Source of the DNA: Bacillota bacterium
GTDB taxonomy: Bacteria > Bacillota > Negativicutes > Sporomusales > CTSoil-080
Direction: 5' to 3'
DNA length: 64,000 bases
Assembly: GCA_017889635.1 (NCBI GenBank)
Contig: JAGGAC010000005.1
Span: 1 to 64,000, forward strand
Shown: in pieces, positions 1-8,031 of the stretch
Layout of the letters: each line of letters begins with the position of its first letter
Position numbering within the stretch: position 1 is the first letter of the stretch
Made by a program: the position numbers and the translations under genes
The notes under the pieces: model-generated
Seen by the model: the letters and a program-made list of their open reading frames with translations, nothing else
Told to the model about the DNA's origin: nothing
Databases searched by the model: none

Positions 1-228
1 GTAAGATACCATCAAGCTCAACATCCAGGGACCGAAAACTACCATCGCCACAAAAACGGCAACAATCTTAGGAATAAAGCTTAGAGTCTGTTCCTGGATT
101 TGGGTGGTGGCCTGAAATATGCTGACCACAATCCCCACTAAGAGACCTAAACCCAGCATTGGAGCCGATATCAGCATGACCATCAATAGCGCATCGCGCC
201 CAATTTGTAACGCTAGGTCACTAGACAT
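1..228 (-). CDS. fliQ: Flagellar export protein FliQ (partial, 3' end off window)
   Basis: The 76 visible residues start MSSDLALQIGRDALLMVML and form two hydrophobic helices around the motif FQATTQIQEQTLSFIPKI, which is characteristic of FliQ. FliQ is a small inner-membrane part of the flagellar type III export gate, together with FliP and FliR. The family is about 89 residues long, so roughly a dozen C-terminal residues are missing beyond base 1. The ATG at 226-228 has a GGAGGG-type ribosome site just upstream, and the gene follows fliP by about 12 bases, as in most flagellar operons. Confidence 0.93.
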   Translation of the reverse strand, partial: MSSDLALQIGRDALLMVMLISAPMLGLGLLVGIVVSIFQATTQIQEQTLSFIPKIVAVFVAMVVFGPWMLSLMVSY

Positions 229-240
229 CGTTACCCTCCT

Positions 241-1005
241 CTAATTAAAACTGGCGACCAATGAACGAATTACTAAATGCCAGCCGTCAACAAGGATAAA
301 TAGCAATATTTTGAACGGCAGTGAAATCATTACCGGCGGCAGCATCATCATCCCCATTGACATCAATGTACTGGCCACCACCATATCAATGACAATAAAA
401 GGGATGTAAATTAAAAAGCCAATTTGAAAAGCTGTTTTAAGTTCGCTGATGACAAATGCCGGTATTAAAGTAGTTGAAGGTATATCATCCTGTGAATTAG
501 GACGCGGCATTTCGGAAAGATTAACAAATAGCGCTAAATCATTTTCACGGGTTTGTTTAAACATAAATTCACGCATAGGTTTCATGGCTTCGGTCATTGC
601 TGTTTCCTGGGTTATGCTTCCCGCTAAATAAGGCTGCATAGCGTTATTATTGACCTGCGTGATATACGGTGACATAGTAAAAAAGGTCAAAAATAAGGAC
701 AAGCCAATAAGCACTTGGTTAGGCGGCATTTGTTGGGTAGCCAAGGCGCTGCGTAAAAATGAAAGCACTACAATAATTCTAGTAAATGAAGTCATCATTA
801 TTAGAATTGACGGCGCCAGCGTCAGCACTGTCAACATAAATAATATCTGTAGACTCAAGGCAACATCTTTTGGATTATTAGCAGCTTCGACTCCAATATT
901 AATACTTGGTATAGGAATTATCGGCGCAGCATATGCAGTTGCATCTGAAAGCAAGAGGCCAATAATTAAGCCAAAGCACAGTAATCCTTTATAGCGCTTA
1001 AGCAC
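241..1005 (-). CDS. fliP: Flagellar biosynthesis protein FliP
   Basis: FliP (254 residues) forms the core channel of the flagellar type III export gate in the cytoplasmic membrane. It has an N-terminal signal-like hydrophobic segment (about residues 8-27). The family signature LTLAPSILIMMTSFTRIIVV follows, then SFLRSALATQQMPPNQVLIG, a soluble loop with MKPMREFMFKQTRENDL, and two C-terminal membrane helices (FQIGFLIYIPFIVIDMVVAS onward). Length fits the family. The start is a GTG with AGAGGT about 6 bases upstream. It sits between fliO and fliQ in the usual export-gate order. Confidence 0.97.
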   Translation of the reverse strand: MLKRYKGLLCFGLIIGLLLSDATAYAAPIIPIPSINIGVEAANNPKDVALSLQILFMLTVLTLAPSILIMMTSFTRIIVVLSFLRSALATQQMPPNQVLIGLSLFLTFFTMSPYITQVNNNAMQPYLAGSITQETAMTEAMKPMREFMFKQTRENDLALFVNLSEMPRPNSQDDIPSTTLIPAFVISELKTAFQIGFLIYIPFIVIDMVVASTLMSMGMMMLPPVMISLPFKILLFILVDGWHLVIRSLVASFN

Positions 1006-1023
1006 TGCTTTACCTCTTCTCGT

Positions 1024-1560
1024 TTATTTGTCTTTACGACCATAGTTGCCAAATACCCCCGGAAACTTCTCCGACATATGCTGGAGCGACGTCAAGTGTT
1101 TCTGAAATACCATTTCAAATGGGGCAGCGGTCTCTACCGTTTGCAACACTTTTAGCTTCTCAATTTGCTGTAGATCAACTATCTCTTGTAACAAATTGAT
1201 GTTATGGTCAGTTACGCCTAGAACCAAAAACCTTCCCGCAACTTCAACCACATGGACAGCACGGTTTTGCCCTAAAGAAATAGTAACGCAAATCTTGTTA
1301 TCACCGCCTAAAGTAGTACTGCCCATCCGTTTACCTAAAAAGCGAGATGTACCATAAGCCAGAGCAAGTACAACAATGAATGTAACAAGAAGTGTAAAAA
1401 GATAGGCAATGGTCGAAAGCCATGAGGACCCAGCAGGCTCAGGTTCCTTGTAATTAAGATAGTTAGCTGATTGCTCTGCAGCCAAAGCCGGATGAGCCAA
1501 CGCCACTCCAACTAACAGTACGATAACGAGGATTAGAGGCCAACACTGAGTTTTTTTCAT
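1024..1560 (-). CDS. fliO: Flagellar biosynthetic protein FliO/FliZ family
   Basis: This 178-residue protein has a signal-like N-terminus (residues 7-27, ending ALAHPALAAEQ), a second membrane helix (about 49-70, YLFTLLVTFIVVLALAYG) and a basic cytoplasmic part. RFLGKRMG and GQNRAVHVVEVAGRFLVLGV are typical of FliO/FliZ. FliO helps assemble the FliP ring of the export gate. Its position between cheY and fliP is the standard one in Firmicutes. The extra N-terminal hydrophobic segment makes it longer than enterobacterial FliO, as is common for FliZ of Gram-positive bacteria. Confidence 0.88.
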   Translation of the reverse strand: MKKTQCWPLILVIVLLVGVALAHPALAAEQSANYLNYKEPEPAGSSWLSTIAYLFTLLVTFIVVLALAYGTSRFLGKRMGSTTLGGDNKICVTISLGQNRAVHVVEVAGRFLVLGVTDHNINLLQEIVDLQQIEKLKVLQTVETAAPFEMVFQKHLTSLQHMSEKFPGVFGNYGRKDK

Positions 1561-1563
1561 AAT

Positions 1564-1926
1564 TTATCCGACAACTTTACGTATTGCTTCCAAAACCCGA
1601 TCAGGCTGGAAGGGCTTTACAATAAAATCTTTCGCTCCAGATTGAATAGCCTCAATAACCATCGCCTGTTGTCCCATAGCACTACACATTATAACTTTGG
1701 CATTCGGATCAATACCCTTAATTTGTTTCACAGCCGTAATACCATCCATCTCCGGCATAGTAATATCCATTGTCGTCAGGTCTGGTTTGAGTTCCTGATA
1801 TTTTTCAACCGCCTTTGCTCCGTTTTCCGCCTCTCCCACTACTTCAAAACCATTCTTAGACAGAATATCCTTAATCATCATCCTCATGAAAGCCGCATCG
1901 TCAACAATCAATACTTTAGTTGCCAT
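1564..1926 (-). CDS. cheY: Chemotaxis response regulator CheY
   Basis: A 120-residue stand-alone receiver domain. The acidic pair is in VLIVDDAAFMR (residues 5-15), the phosphoacceptor Asp is residue 54 (TTMDITMPEMDG), the switch Ser/Thr lies in MCSAMGQQ, and the conserved Lys is in FIVKPF. Phosphorylated CheY binds FliM and FliY at the motor switch and changes rotation. It lies directly after fliY and before fliO, as in the B. subtilis fla/che operon. Confidence 0.96.
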   Translation of the reverse strand: MATKVLIVDDAAFMRMMIKDILSKNGFEVVGEAENGAKAVEKYQELKPDLTTMDITMPEMDGITAVKQIKGIDPNAKVIMCSAMGQQAMVIEAIQSGAKDFIVKPFQPDRVLEAIRKVVG

Positions 1927-1958
1927 TTTAATACCTCTCCTATCAATTAATTTTTATA

Positions 1959-3077
1959 TTATTGCAGTGCGGTGCGGTCGAGTTGACCAATAATTTCGGT
2001 TATTCTTACCCCGAAGTTCTCGTCAATTACTACAACCTCGCCTTTGGCGATAAGTTTGCCATTTGCCAGTATATCCACAGGTTCACCGGCAAGTTTGTCA
2101 AGTTCAACAACAGAACCAGGGCTAAGTTCTAGAATATCCCGAATGAGTTTTTTCGTCCGCCCCAGTTCAACAGTCACCTGAAGTGGTACATCCATAATCA
2201 AACTTATATTTGCATCAATAGCCGGCATATTTGCCGGAGTAAACGAAGTGAATTGTGCAGGTTGTACAGTAACATTGCCCTGATGTTGAACATAACCAGA
2301 TGGCTGCGCCACCATTGGTTGAGGCATAGATTGCGTAGCCGGAGGAGTCGGAGGAAGAGTCGTGATTGGAGGTTGAGTCGCCTGAGGCGCTGGTTTAACT
2401 TGAGGAGCAGCCGTTTCCACAGACTTCAAGAGATTCCCTACTAATTCTTGGGCTACAGGAATAGAAACAATCTGCATGATTTCGCTGTCAATAAGGTCTT
2501 CCACCTCCATTCGGAATGACACTTCAACAACAGTTTCGTCCTTTACAGGCATACCTTCCAAATCCATATCAGTACCAAAATCCACAATATTACAGTTCGG
2601 TGGGGCTATATCAATTTTTTTCTTAAAAATAGTGGACATTGAGGTCGCCACAGCCCCCATCATCTGGTTCATGGCCTCAGAAACTGCGCTCATGTAAAGT
2701 TCATTTAACTCGGTAGGTGGATTGGATCCATCGCCGCCCATCATCAAATCAGCAATAATAAGCGCATCCTCCTGGCGCATAGCCAAAAGGTTAGAGCCAG
2801 TAATTCCAACAGTATAACCAACTTCAATTATGAGATAAGGCATTGGATACTTGTGTTTAAATTCATTTAAATTAGTGACGTTCACCTTGGGAGTGGTAAT
2901 TGACACACGTCGTGAGAGCAAAATTGACAAGGTAGTTGCCGCACTACCCATTGAAATGTTGCCAATCTCACCCATAGCATCCTTTTCAATATCACTAAGG
3001 GCATCGCCCTGCACTGCTGCGGGTTCTCCGCGCAGCAACGCGTCTATTTCTTCTTGAGATAAAAAACCGCTATTCAT
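1959..3077 (-). CDS. fliY: Flagellar motor switch phosphatase FliY
   Basis: About 372 residues from the ATG preceded by GGAGAGG; an upstream in-frame TTG overlapping fliM further is less likely. The N-terminus MNSGFLSQEEIDALLRG resembles the CheY-P-binding peptide of FliM. A CheC-like phosphatase domain follows with two E-x-x-N type motifs (GEIGNISMG and SEAMNQMMG). Next comes a Pro/Gln-rich linker (about 225-290) and a C-terminal FliN/SpoA domain (VPLQVTVELGRTKKLIRDIL). It forms part of the C-ring and dephosphorylates CheY-P. The gene overlaps the end of fliM by a few bases, implying translational coupling. Confidence 0.95.
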   Translation of the reverse strand: MNSGFLSQEEIDALLRGEPAAVQGDALSDIEKDAMGEIGNISMGSAATTLSILLSRRVSITTPKVNVTNLNEFKHKYPMPYLIIEVGYTVGITGSNLLAMRQEDALIIADLMMGGDGSNPPTELNELYMSAVSEAMNQMMGAVATSMSTIFKKKIDIAPPNCNIVDFGTDMDLEGMPVKDETVVEVSFRMEVEDLIDSEIMQIVSIPVAQELVGNLLKSVETAAPQVKPAPQATQPPITTLPPTPPATQSMPQPMVAQPSGYVQHQGNVTVQPAQFTSFTPANMPAIDANISLIMDVPLQVTVELGRTKKLIRDILELSPGSVVELDKLAGEPVDILANGKLIAKGEVVVIDENFGVRITEIIGQLDRTALQ

Positions 3078-4077
3078 CGCCATCCTCTCCTTTCGCAATA
3101 ATTTGACTTATCTGCACCGCTAGTTTTTTTCCGGCTACGCCTGGTTTGCATTTGAACTTCGCATTTGTTCCAATAATAACACTAAGATCATCATTAGTTC
3201 TTGTTTCAAGTTGCATTACGTCTCCTACAGCCAAATTCAAAAGTTCATGAACATTTATATTGATGCTGCCAAGTTCAACAATCATCGGAATCAAAGATCT
3301 TTCAAGCTTGCGCTGTAAAGCGCTGATAGTATCATCCGACGTCTGTTTTGACACAGACGAAGCTACCCAAAAGGTTGTCGACAATTTAGACATAATCGGT
3401 TCCAACACCAAATAAGGAATGCAAATATTTATCAGCCCCTCGGCTTGGCCAATTTTGGTCTGAAGAGTGACAATAACAACCATGTCATTGGGTGGCACTA
3501 TCTGGGTAAATTGCGGATTAGTCTCTATTACCTCCATTTTGGGTTCAATGAGGATAAACTGTTTCCACGCTTCTTGAAAACTTTCGAGAGCCTTTGTTAT
3601 AACCTTCCTAATAATGGCTTCTTCAATATCGGTTAATGATCGTGTTTTAGTCGGAGCACTCCCCATTCCACCAAACAGTCGGTCAATTATTGCAAATACA
3701 ATATTAGGATTAACTTCAAGAAGTACTGTTCCTTTTAATGGCCGCATTTGAAAAATACTGATAACACTTGGGTTAGGCAACGACCGAATAAATTCTTCAT
3801 AAGTCAACTGATCAACCGAAACCACATTAATATGGACAAAGGTTCTTAAAAGCGCAGCCAAATAAGTATTAAGTAATCGAGCAAAATTTTCATGTAACAT
3901 ATATAAAGTGCGAATTTGGTCCTTGGAAAATTTATCAGGACGTTTAAAGTCATATAGCTTGATTTTTTTCTGATTTTGCTCAACTTTCATATCCTCGGCT
4001 GATACAATGCCAGTCGATAAGGCGGATAAAAGTTCATCTATTTCTGATTGGGATAAAACATCAGGGCCCGCCACCAA
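3070..4077 (-). CDS. fliM: Flagellar motor switch protein FliM
   Basis: FliM (335 residues) is the middle C-ring protein that receives CheY-P and contacts FliG. Residues 8-18 (LSQSEIDELLSA) form the CheY-P-binding peptide. KLYDFKRPDKFSKDQIRTL marks the start of the central CheC-like domain, and the C-terminal SpoA domain includes VGDVMQLETRTNDDLSV. The start is most likely TTG at 4075-4077 (or the next codon, GTG), six bases after a run of seven G. It lies between fliL and fliY. Confidence 0.96.
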   Translation of the reverse strand: MVAGPDVLSQSEIDELLSALSTGIVSAEDMKVEQNQKKIKLYDFKRPDKFSKDQIRTLYMLHENFARLLNTYLAALLRTFVHINVVSVDQLTYEEFIRSLPNPSVISIFQMRPLKGTVLLEVNPNIVFAIIDRLFGGMGSAPTKTRSLTDIEEAIIRKVITKALESFQEAWKQFILIEPKMEVIETNPQFTQIVPPNDMVVIVTLQTKIGQAEGLINICIPYLVLEPIMSKLSTTFWVASSVSKQTSDDTISALQRKLERSLIPMIVELGSININVHELLNLAVGDVMQLETRTNDDLSVIIGTNAKFKCKPGVAGKKLAVQISQIIAKGEDGDE

Positions 4078-4106
4078 AAAGTACCCCCCCTTCGCACTGG
4101 CCTATC

Positions 4107-4580
4107 CTACTGCAAAACAAAGCTTGTGATATAAACATCCATAACCACATCTTTTCCCAAGGCCTTATTTACTTCATTTTTTATAAGTTCTTTTAACTGC
4201 TCTTGTTTTGACGGTTCAAAGTCTTCTAGCTTTTGTGACCTGAGAACATAAACGACTGAATCCTGTATCTTAATTTCCTCAGGAGATTGCGTTTTTCCTC
4301 CCGATTCTTGTGTTTTCGTGTCAGTTTTTAGCTCCAGCGCCAAGCCAATTTTTAGATACCGTCCACTATTAAAGCCCCCAATATTAATAATAAGTCCGTC
4401 TTTAGCGTCACCAACCTTCATAAGTACACCGGGTTCGCGGACTGCCGCCTTGTCATGGCTTTTTTCACTCGAAAATTTAGTTACGACATAATAAGAAATC
4501 CCACCCGCAAAAATACAACATATAACTAGTATCATAACAATCATCATCATGGGAAATCCTTTTTTTTCTTTTTCAGCCAT
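4107..4580 (-). CDS. fliL: Flagellar basal body-associated protein FliL
   Basis: A 157-residue single-pass membrane protein. It has a short basic cytoplasmic N-terminus, a membrane helix at about residues 9-31 (MMMIVMILVICCIFAGGIS), and a periplasm-side FliL domain that ends ELIKNEVNKALG...VMDVYITSFVLQ. FliL surrounds the stator units at the basal body and modulates torque. A GGAGG site precedes the ATG. Here it directly follows motA, whereas motB often separates the two in related operons. Confidence 0.94.
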   Translation of the reverse strand: MAEKEKKGFPMMMIVMILVICCIFAGGISYYVVTKFSSEKSHDKAAVREPGVLMKVGDAKDGLIINIGGFNSGRYLKIGLALELKTDTKTQESGGKTQSPEEIKIQDSVVYVLRSQKLEDFEPSKQEQLKELIKNEVNKALGKDVVMDVYITSFVLQ

Positions 4581-4628
4581 GTACAGTACCTCCTCTTTTT
4601 ACCACTAAAAAACCCGTTGCTAAAAATC

Positions 4629-5405
4629 CTATTTTTCTTTATTACTTTGCTTTATACGGTCTCGCGGCGGAAGAAAAGCTTCAAGTTTTTCTTCAACAAT
4701 ACGCGGATTATCACCAGCTTGTACCGAAAGGATGCCTTCCAAAGCTACCTCATAAACAACAATTTGGTTTGCACTACGATTTTTTAATTTGGCGGCAATC
4801 GGCAAGAAAAAAACATTGGCGCTTCCAATACCGTAAAGTGTTGCTAAAAACGCGGTAGCAATTGCCGGTCCTAGTGCATCGGCGTCTTTTAGACTACCCA
4901 AGACATGAACCAGTCCCATTACAGTACCAATAATACCCATAGTAGGAGCATAGCCTCCCGCTGCATCAAAAATGCTGGCGCCTTTATGGTGACGTTCTTG
5001 AATAAATGCCAATTCGGTTTCCATTATACTACGCACCAGTTCGGCATCAGTACCATCAATGACAAGTTGCATTCCTTTACGCAAAAACTTATTATCAATT
5101 GTAGCGAGATCATCCTCCAAAGCAAGCAGCCCTTCCTTGCGCGCTTTTTCGGCAAACTTAACCACCAAGGCGATTAGTTGCATAACATCGTAGTCTTCCT
5201 CGAAAAAGGCGATACGGAGCAACGTTGGTACGTTTTTTAAATCTTTGACTGAAAAACCGATAGCCGTAGCGCCAACAGTACCACCAAAGATAATGATAAA
5301 AGCAGGCAAACTTATCATACTGGCGAGATGGCCGCCTTCGACTACAACTCCTACCAACAATCCGCCTATGCCTATAATTAAGCCTAGCGTTGTTGTTAAA
5401 TCCAT
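4629..5405 (-). CDS. motA: Flagellar motor stator protein MotA/MotP family
   Basis: About 258 residues from the ATG with GAGGTG six bases upstream. Four membrane helices are visible: two at the N-terminus (LGLIIGIGGLLVGVV; LPAFIIIFGGTVGATAIG) and two after the large cytoplasmic loop (YAPTMGIIGTVMGLVHVLG; IATAFLATLYGIGSANVFFLPIA). The loop contains a charged segment that would contact FliG. MotA pairs with MotB to form the ion-conducting stator. No motB follows; the next gene is fliL. Whether it is proton (MotA) or sodium (MotP) coupled cannot be told here. Confidence 0.93.
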   Translation of the reverse strand: MDLTTTLGLIIGIGGLLVGVVVEGGHLASMISLPAFIIIFGGTVGATAIGFSVKDLKNVPTLLRIAFFEEDYDVMQLIALVVKFAEKARKEGLLALEDDLATIDNKFLRKGMQLVIDGTDAELVRSIMETELAFIQERHHKGASIFDAAGGYAPTMGIIGTVMGLVHVLGSLKDADALGPAIATAFLATLYGIGSANVFFLPIAAKLKNRSANQIVVYEVALEGILSVQAGDNPRIVEEKLEAFLPPRDRIKQSNKEK

Positions 5406-5419
5406 ATCGCGCACCTCAC

Positions 5420-5617
5420 TTATCGTGAATTACGATAAAGGGCTCTACGATACTCCATTACTCGGCGAACCACTTCATCCATGGACTCGTTTACAATTAG
5501 TTTTTTGCCGCTAGTAAGTGTAATAACAGTATCCGGAGTTTCTTCTATCGTCTCAATCAAATCAGCATTAATAACAAATTCATGATCGCGAGTTTTAAAC
5601 TTTGTAAGTTTAATCAT
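5420..5617 (-). CDS. flbD: Flagellar FlbD family protein
   Basis: A 65-residue protein of the small FlbD family of Firmicutes and spirochetes (not the Caulobacter transcription factor). MIKLTKFKTRDHEFVINADLIETIEETPDTVITL matches the family pattern of short beta strands followed by a C-terminal helix (SMDEVVRRVMEYRR). Its role is poorly defined, but it regularly sits between flgE and motA, as here. Confidence 0.9.
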   Translation of the reverse strand: MIKLTKFKTRDHEFVINADLIETIEETPDTVITLTSGKKLIVNESMDEVVRRVMEYRRALYRNSR

Positions 5618-5645
5618 TTTATTCCTCCATAAAACGAGGGATTAA

Positions 5646-5661
5646 GGGGGGAAATCCCCCC
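5646..5661 (-). other. G6/C6 hairpin between flgE and flbD
   Basis: Six G and six C flank a four-base loop (aaat), giving a very stable short hairpin in the gap between flgE and flbD. There is no U run next to it on the minus strand, so it is not a canonical intrinsic terminator. It could partly terminate transcription, or stabilise the 3' end of a highly expressed flgE transcript. Role inferred. Confidence 0.4.
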
Positions 5662-5679
5662 ACGCCCTACATGTTGCTA

Positions 5680-6912
5680 TTAGCGTTTCAGATTGGCAAG
5701 ATCCTGCAGCATCTCATCAGTTACAGTAATGATTTTAGAATTAGCCTGAAAACCACGTTGAGTAATAATCATGCTGCTAAATTCATTCGCCAAATCAACG
5801 TTTGACATTTCCAGTGTACCAGGACTAAAAGTCCCTCGTCCTCCGACTCCGCCCTGGTCGATAGCAGCTGTCCCTGAGTTGCTCGACTCTATAAACATGT
5901 TACTGCCTACTTTAGTCAGACCAGCAGGGTTTTCGAATATTGCCAGTGCTACTTTTCCCATTACCTGGCTTTGCCCATTATCAAACCGTCCCATCAAACT
6001 GCCGTTAGGATCAATAGAAACATTCTGCAGTGTTCCAGATTTGTACCCATCAGAATCTCCCACCAACGTAGCATCTCCAGCATACTGGGTAATTCCGGAG
6101 AAATCAGGAGTAATAGTTACTGCAGCAGCAGGGTTTCCTGGAGCGGCCGGAGTTACAACAAAGCCAGCTGCAGCAGCTCCGCCAGCAGTCAATGTACCAT
6201 CAGCATTAAAGGTAATTGTGTACGGACCGCCAGTCACAGTTGAAGTTGCATCACCAGCGGCAACAGCCATACTCCAGGTACCAATACCAGTCTTGGTAAA
6301 AGTGCATGATACATTATGAGCACTGCCATTGGTATCATACGCAGTAACTGTTTTTGACAAAGATTTTCCGATATCTGCAGCAGCATCAAGATTTTTAGAA
6401 AACATTGCCTTAGAAGAAGCTTTAGGGGCCATAGCAGTCCCCACCGGCACCTGTAGTGGACCTAGTGAAGTACCAACCGTGCCGTTGGTGCCTTGATAAC
6501 CCATAACCTTAAATCCAGTACCCGGCACAAGGAAATTACCCTGCTTGTCAAAATCAAAATTTCCAGCACGAGTATAAATATTATTCCCGGAGGAATCATG
6601 AAGAACAAAGAAGCCTTGTCCCTGTATCGAAAGATCGGTCAGCTTGCCGGTTGGCTGAAAGCTGCCGTCAGTAAAAATAGTGTCAATACTGGCGATACCC
6701 ACACCGAGTCCAACCTGCATTGGGTTGGTCCCCCCCCTATTACCCTGAGCGGAAGCTGCTCCTTGCAGGGTTTGGCTGAGAACATCCTGAAAGTTAGTGC
6801 GGCTGGACTTAAACCCCACGGTATTAACATTAGCAATATTATTGCCGATTACATCCATACGAGTTTGGTGGTTCTTTAGTCCGGAAACCCCGGAAAACAA
6901 CGAACGCATCAT
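5680..6912 (-). CDS. flgE: Flagellar hook protein FlgE
   Basis: A 410-residue rod/hook family protein. The N-terminal signature is MRSLFSGVSGLKNHQTRMDVIGNNIANVNT (residues 2-31), and the hook-specific LSIQGQGFFVL lies near residue 85. A variable Ala/Gly-rich centre (about 210-270) is surface exposed in known hooks. The C-terminus holds the conserved coiled part (SNVDLANEFSSMIITQRGFQANSKIITVTDEMLQDLANLKR). FlgE polymerises into the hook outside the cell. A GGGAGG site lies about 10 bases before tandem ATGs. It follows flgD and the TIGR02530-like gene, as usual. Confidence 0.96.
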   Translation of the reverse strand: MMRSLFSGVSGLKNHQTRMDVIGNNIANVNTVGFKSSRTNFQDVLSQTLQGAASAQGNRGGTNPMQVGLGVGIASIDTIFTDGSFQPTGKLTDLSIQGQGFFVLHDSSGNNIYTRAGNFDFDKQGNFLVPGTGFKVMGYQGTNGTVGTSLGPLQVPVGTAMAPKASSKAMFSKNLDAAADIGKSLSKTVTAYDTNGSAHNVSCTFTKTGIGTWSMAVAAGDATSTVTGGPYTITFNADGTLTAGGAAAAGFVVTPAAPGNPAAAVTITPDFSGITQYAGDATLVGDSDGYKSGTLQNVSIDPNGSLMGRFDNGQSQVMGKVALAIFENPAGLTKVGSNMFIESSNSGTAAIDQGGVGGRGTFSPGTLEMSNVDLANEFSSMIITQRGFQANSKIITVTDEMLQDLANLKR

Positions 6913-6979
6913 AATTATTCGACCTCCCTAAATTATAGGCTTTTAGCGGGTAGTGGCTGTGTCAATCATTCAACAGCCT

Positions 6980-7003
6980 GGGCTTCCTCAAGAGGTCCAG
7001 CCC
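6980..7003 (-). other. Hairpin between the TIGR02530-like gene and flgE
   Basis: An inverted repeat (gggct ... agccc with an inner cctc/gagg stem) begins at the stop codon of the upstream gene. No U run follows, so it is more likely an mRNA-processing or stabilising hairpin than a terminator. Confidence 0.35.
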
Positions 7004-7398
7004 TATACAATTACCGCACTATCAATATTAGTAAACACATTGTCTTTAACACTAGCCCCATCCATTGCCGTAATAACAGTTCGGTTTTTCACGCTGACAA
7101 CTAAAGCTATGTTATCCATCAGTATAAGCGAGTCCTTGGAGCCTTTTTGCGCAGCTTTTTCCACCGCACCGCTGATTTTTGCCAGCTCGGCGTTACCTAA
7201 CTTAATATTGCGAGTCGCCAGCCGCTCTATAGCATGCTGAGAAAATTTTAAGCCAGTAAGCTCTTGTTCCAGTATTTGCCCAAAGAGCTGTTCGTTTCCA
7301 GCGGCAGGTTTTGAACTATTAGGAGTTTTGGGCGCATATGCTGGCTTGCCCAAGGGAATAACCGGCTGTTGGGGATAATAAATACGGTTGTCGGCCAT
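7003..7398 (-). CDS. Flagellar operon protein, TIGR02530-like
   Basis: A 131-residue protein. The C-terminal two thirds match the small 'flagellar operon protein' family found between flgD and flgE in Firmicutes: LTGLKFSQHAIERLATRNI, then ALVVSVKNRTVITAMDG and NVFTNIDSAVIV. The N-terminal 40 residues are Pro/Ser-rich and probably disordered. No enzymatic motif is visible. The FSxHAxxRLxxRxI pattern and operon position support the family call; the function is not established. Confidence 0.85.
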   Translation of the reverse strand: MADNRIYYPQQPVIPLGKPAYAPKTPNSSKPAAGNEQLFGQILEQELTGLKFSQHAIERLATRNIKLGNAELAKISGAVEKAAQKGSKDSLILMDNIALVVSVKNRTVITAMDGASVKDNVFTNIDSAVIV

Positions 7399-7409
7399 AA
7401 CCTACCCTC

Positions 7410-8015
7410 CTATTTAGTTTTAGCTTCAACTACCTTGGCCTGCTCTATTTGTTGGTTAGAATTTTGTACGCCATGTACGTCAGCTAAATCTACAACTTGC
7501 CCTTCAACAATAAGTTTTTTAACCCCATTAACATCTTTAACATCAATCACATTTGCGGTTTGCGGTGTACCCATATTTCCGTTCCAGGTAACTTTTTGAC
7601 CAATCAACTCCAACGGATTATCAGGCACCTGGCCAGAAATGCTCTTAAGATCTATCTCGACGTTATCCATCGCAAGTTTTGGTTGACCATCAACAATTTT
7701 AACGGACTTTACTATTCCATTACGAATATCACCATCACTTATTGCCCAGGTTACAGCTTTACCGATTAAGCCAGTAGCTTGATTTAAAAGTGAGGTAGTA
7801 TTCAAATTATGCATTTGCTCAAGACTTGAAAATTGAGCCATTTGCGAAACGAATTGCGTATCATCCATTGGCTTAAGCGGATCCTGATATCTTAGTTGCG
7901 TCACCAATAGTTTTAGGAAATCGTCTTTACCCATTTCCTCATTTTTCTTAGAACGAGAAGATTGTTCAGCAGTTTGGGCTGCATTTGCTGCTATTGGTCT
8001 GGTAACTGTTGTCAA
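7410..8015 (-). CDS. flgD: Flagellar hook assembly scaffold FlgD
   Basis: FlgD caps the growing hook and is needed for FlgE assembly. I place the start at a TTG (8013-8015) with GGAGGTG five bases upstream, giving 201 residues. An earlier ATG inside fliK lacks a good site. The signature MGKDDFLKLLVTQLRYQDPLKPMDDTQFVSQMAQFSSLEQM (near residues 30-70) is diagnostic. A Tudor/FnIII-like middle part follows, and the C-terminus is charged. Confidence 0.95.
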   Translation of the reverse strand: MTTVTRPIAANAAQTAEQSSRSKKNEEMGKDDFLKLLVTQLRYQDPLKPMDDTQFVSQMAQFSSLEQMHNLNTTSLLNQATGLIGKAVTWAISDGDIRNGIVKSVKIVDGQPKLAMDNVEIDLKSISGQVPDNPLELIGQKVTWNGNMGTPQTANVIDVKDVNGVKKLIVEGQVVDLADVHGVQNSNQQIEQAKVVEAKTK

Positions 8016-8031
8016 GTCATCACCTCCAATT

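Noticed and set aside
5771-6319. Long plus-strand open frame opposite flgE
   Set aside because: It results from the Ala/Gly-rich codons of the hook protein on the other strand; no family resemblance.
6913-6970. TTGACA followed by TATAAT upstream of flgE
   Set aside because: The spacing is 22 bases, too long for a sigma-A promoter, and the gene is inside a compact operon.
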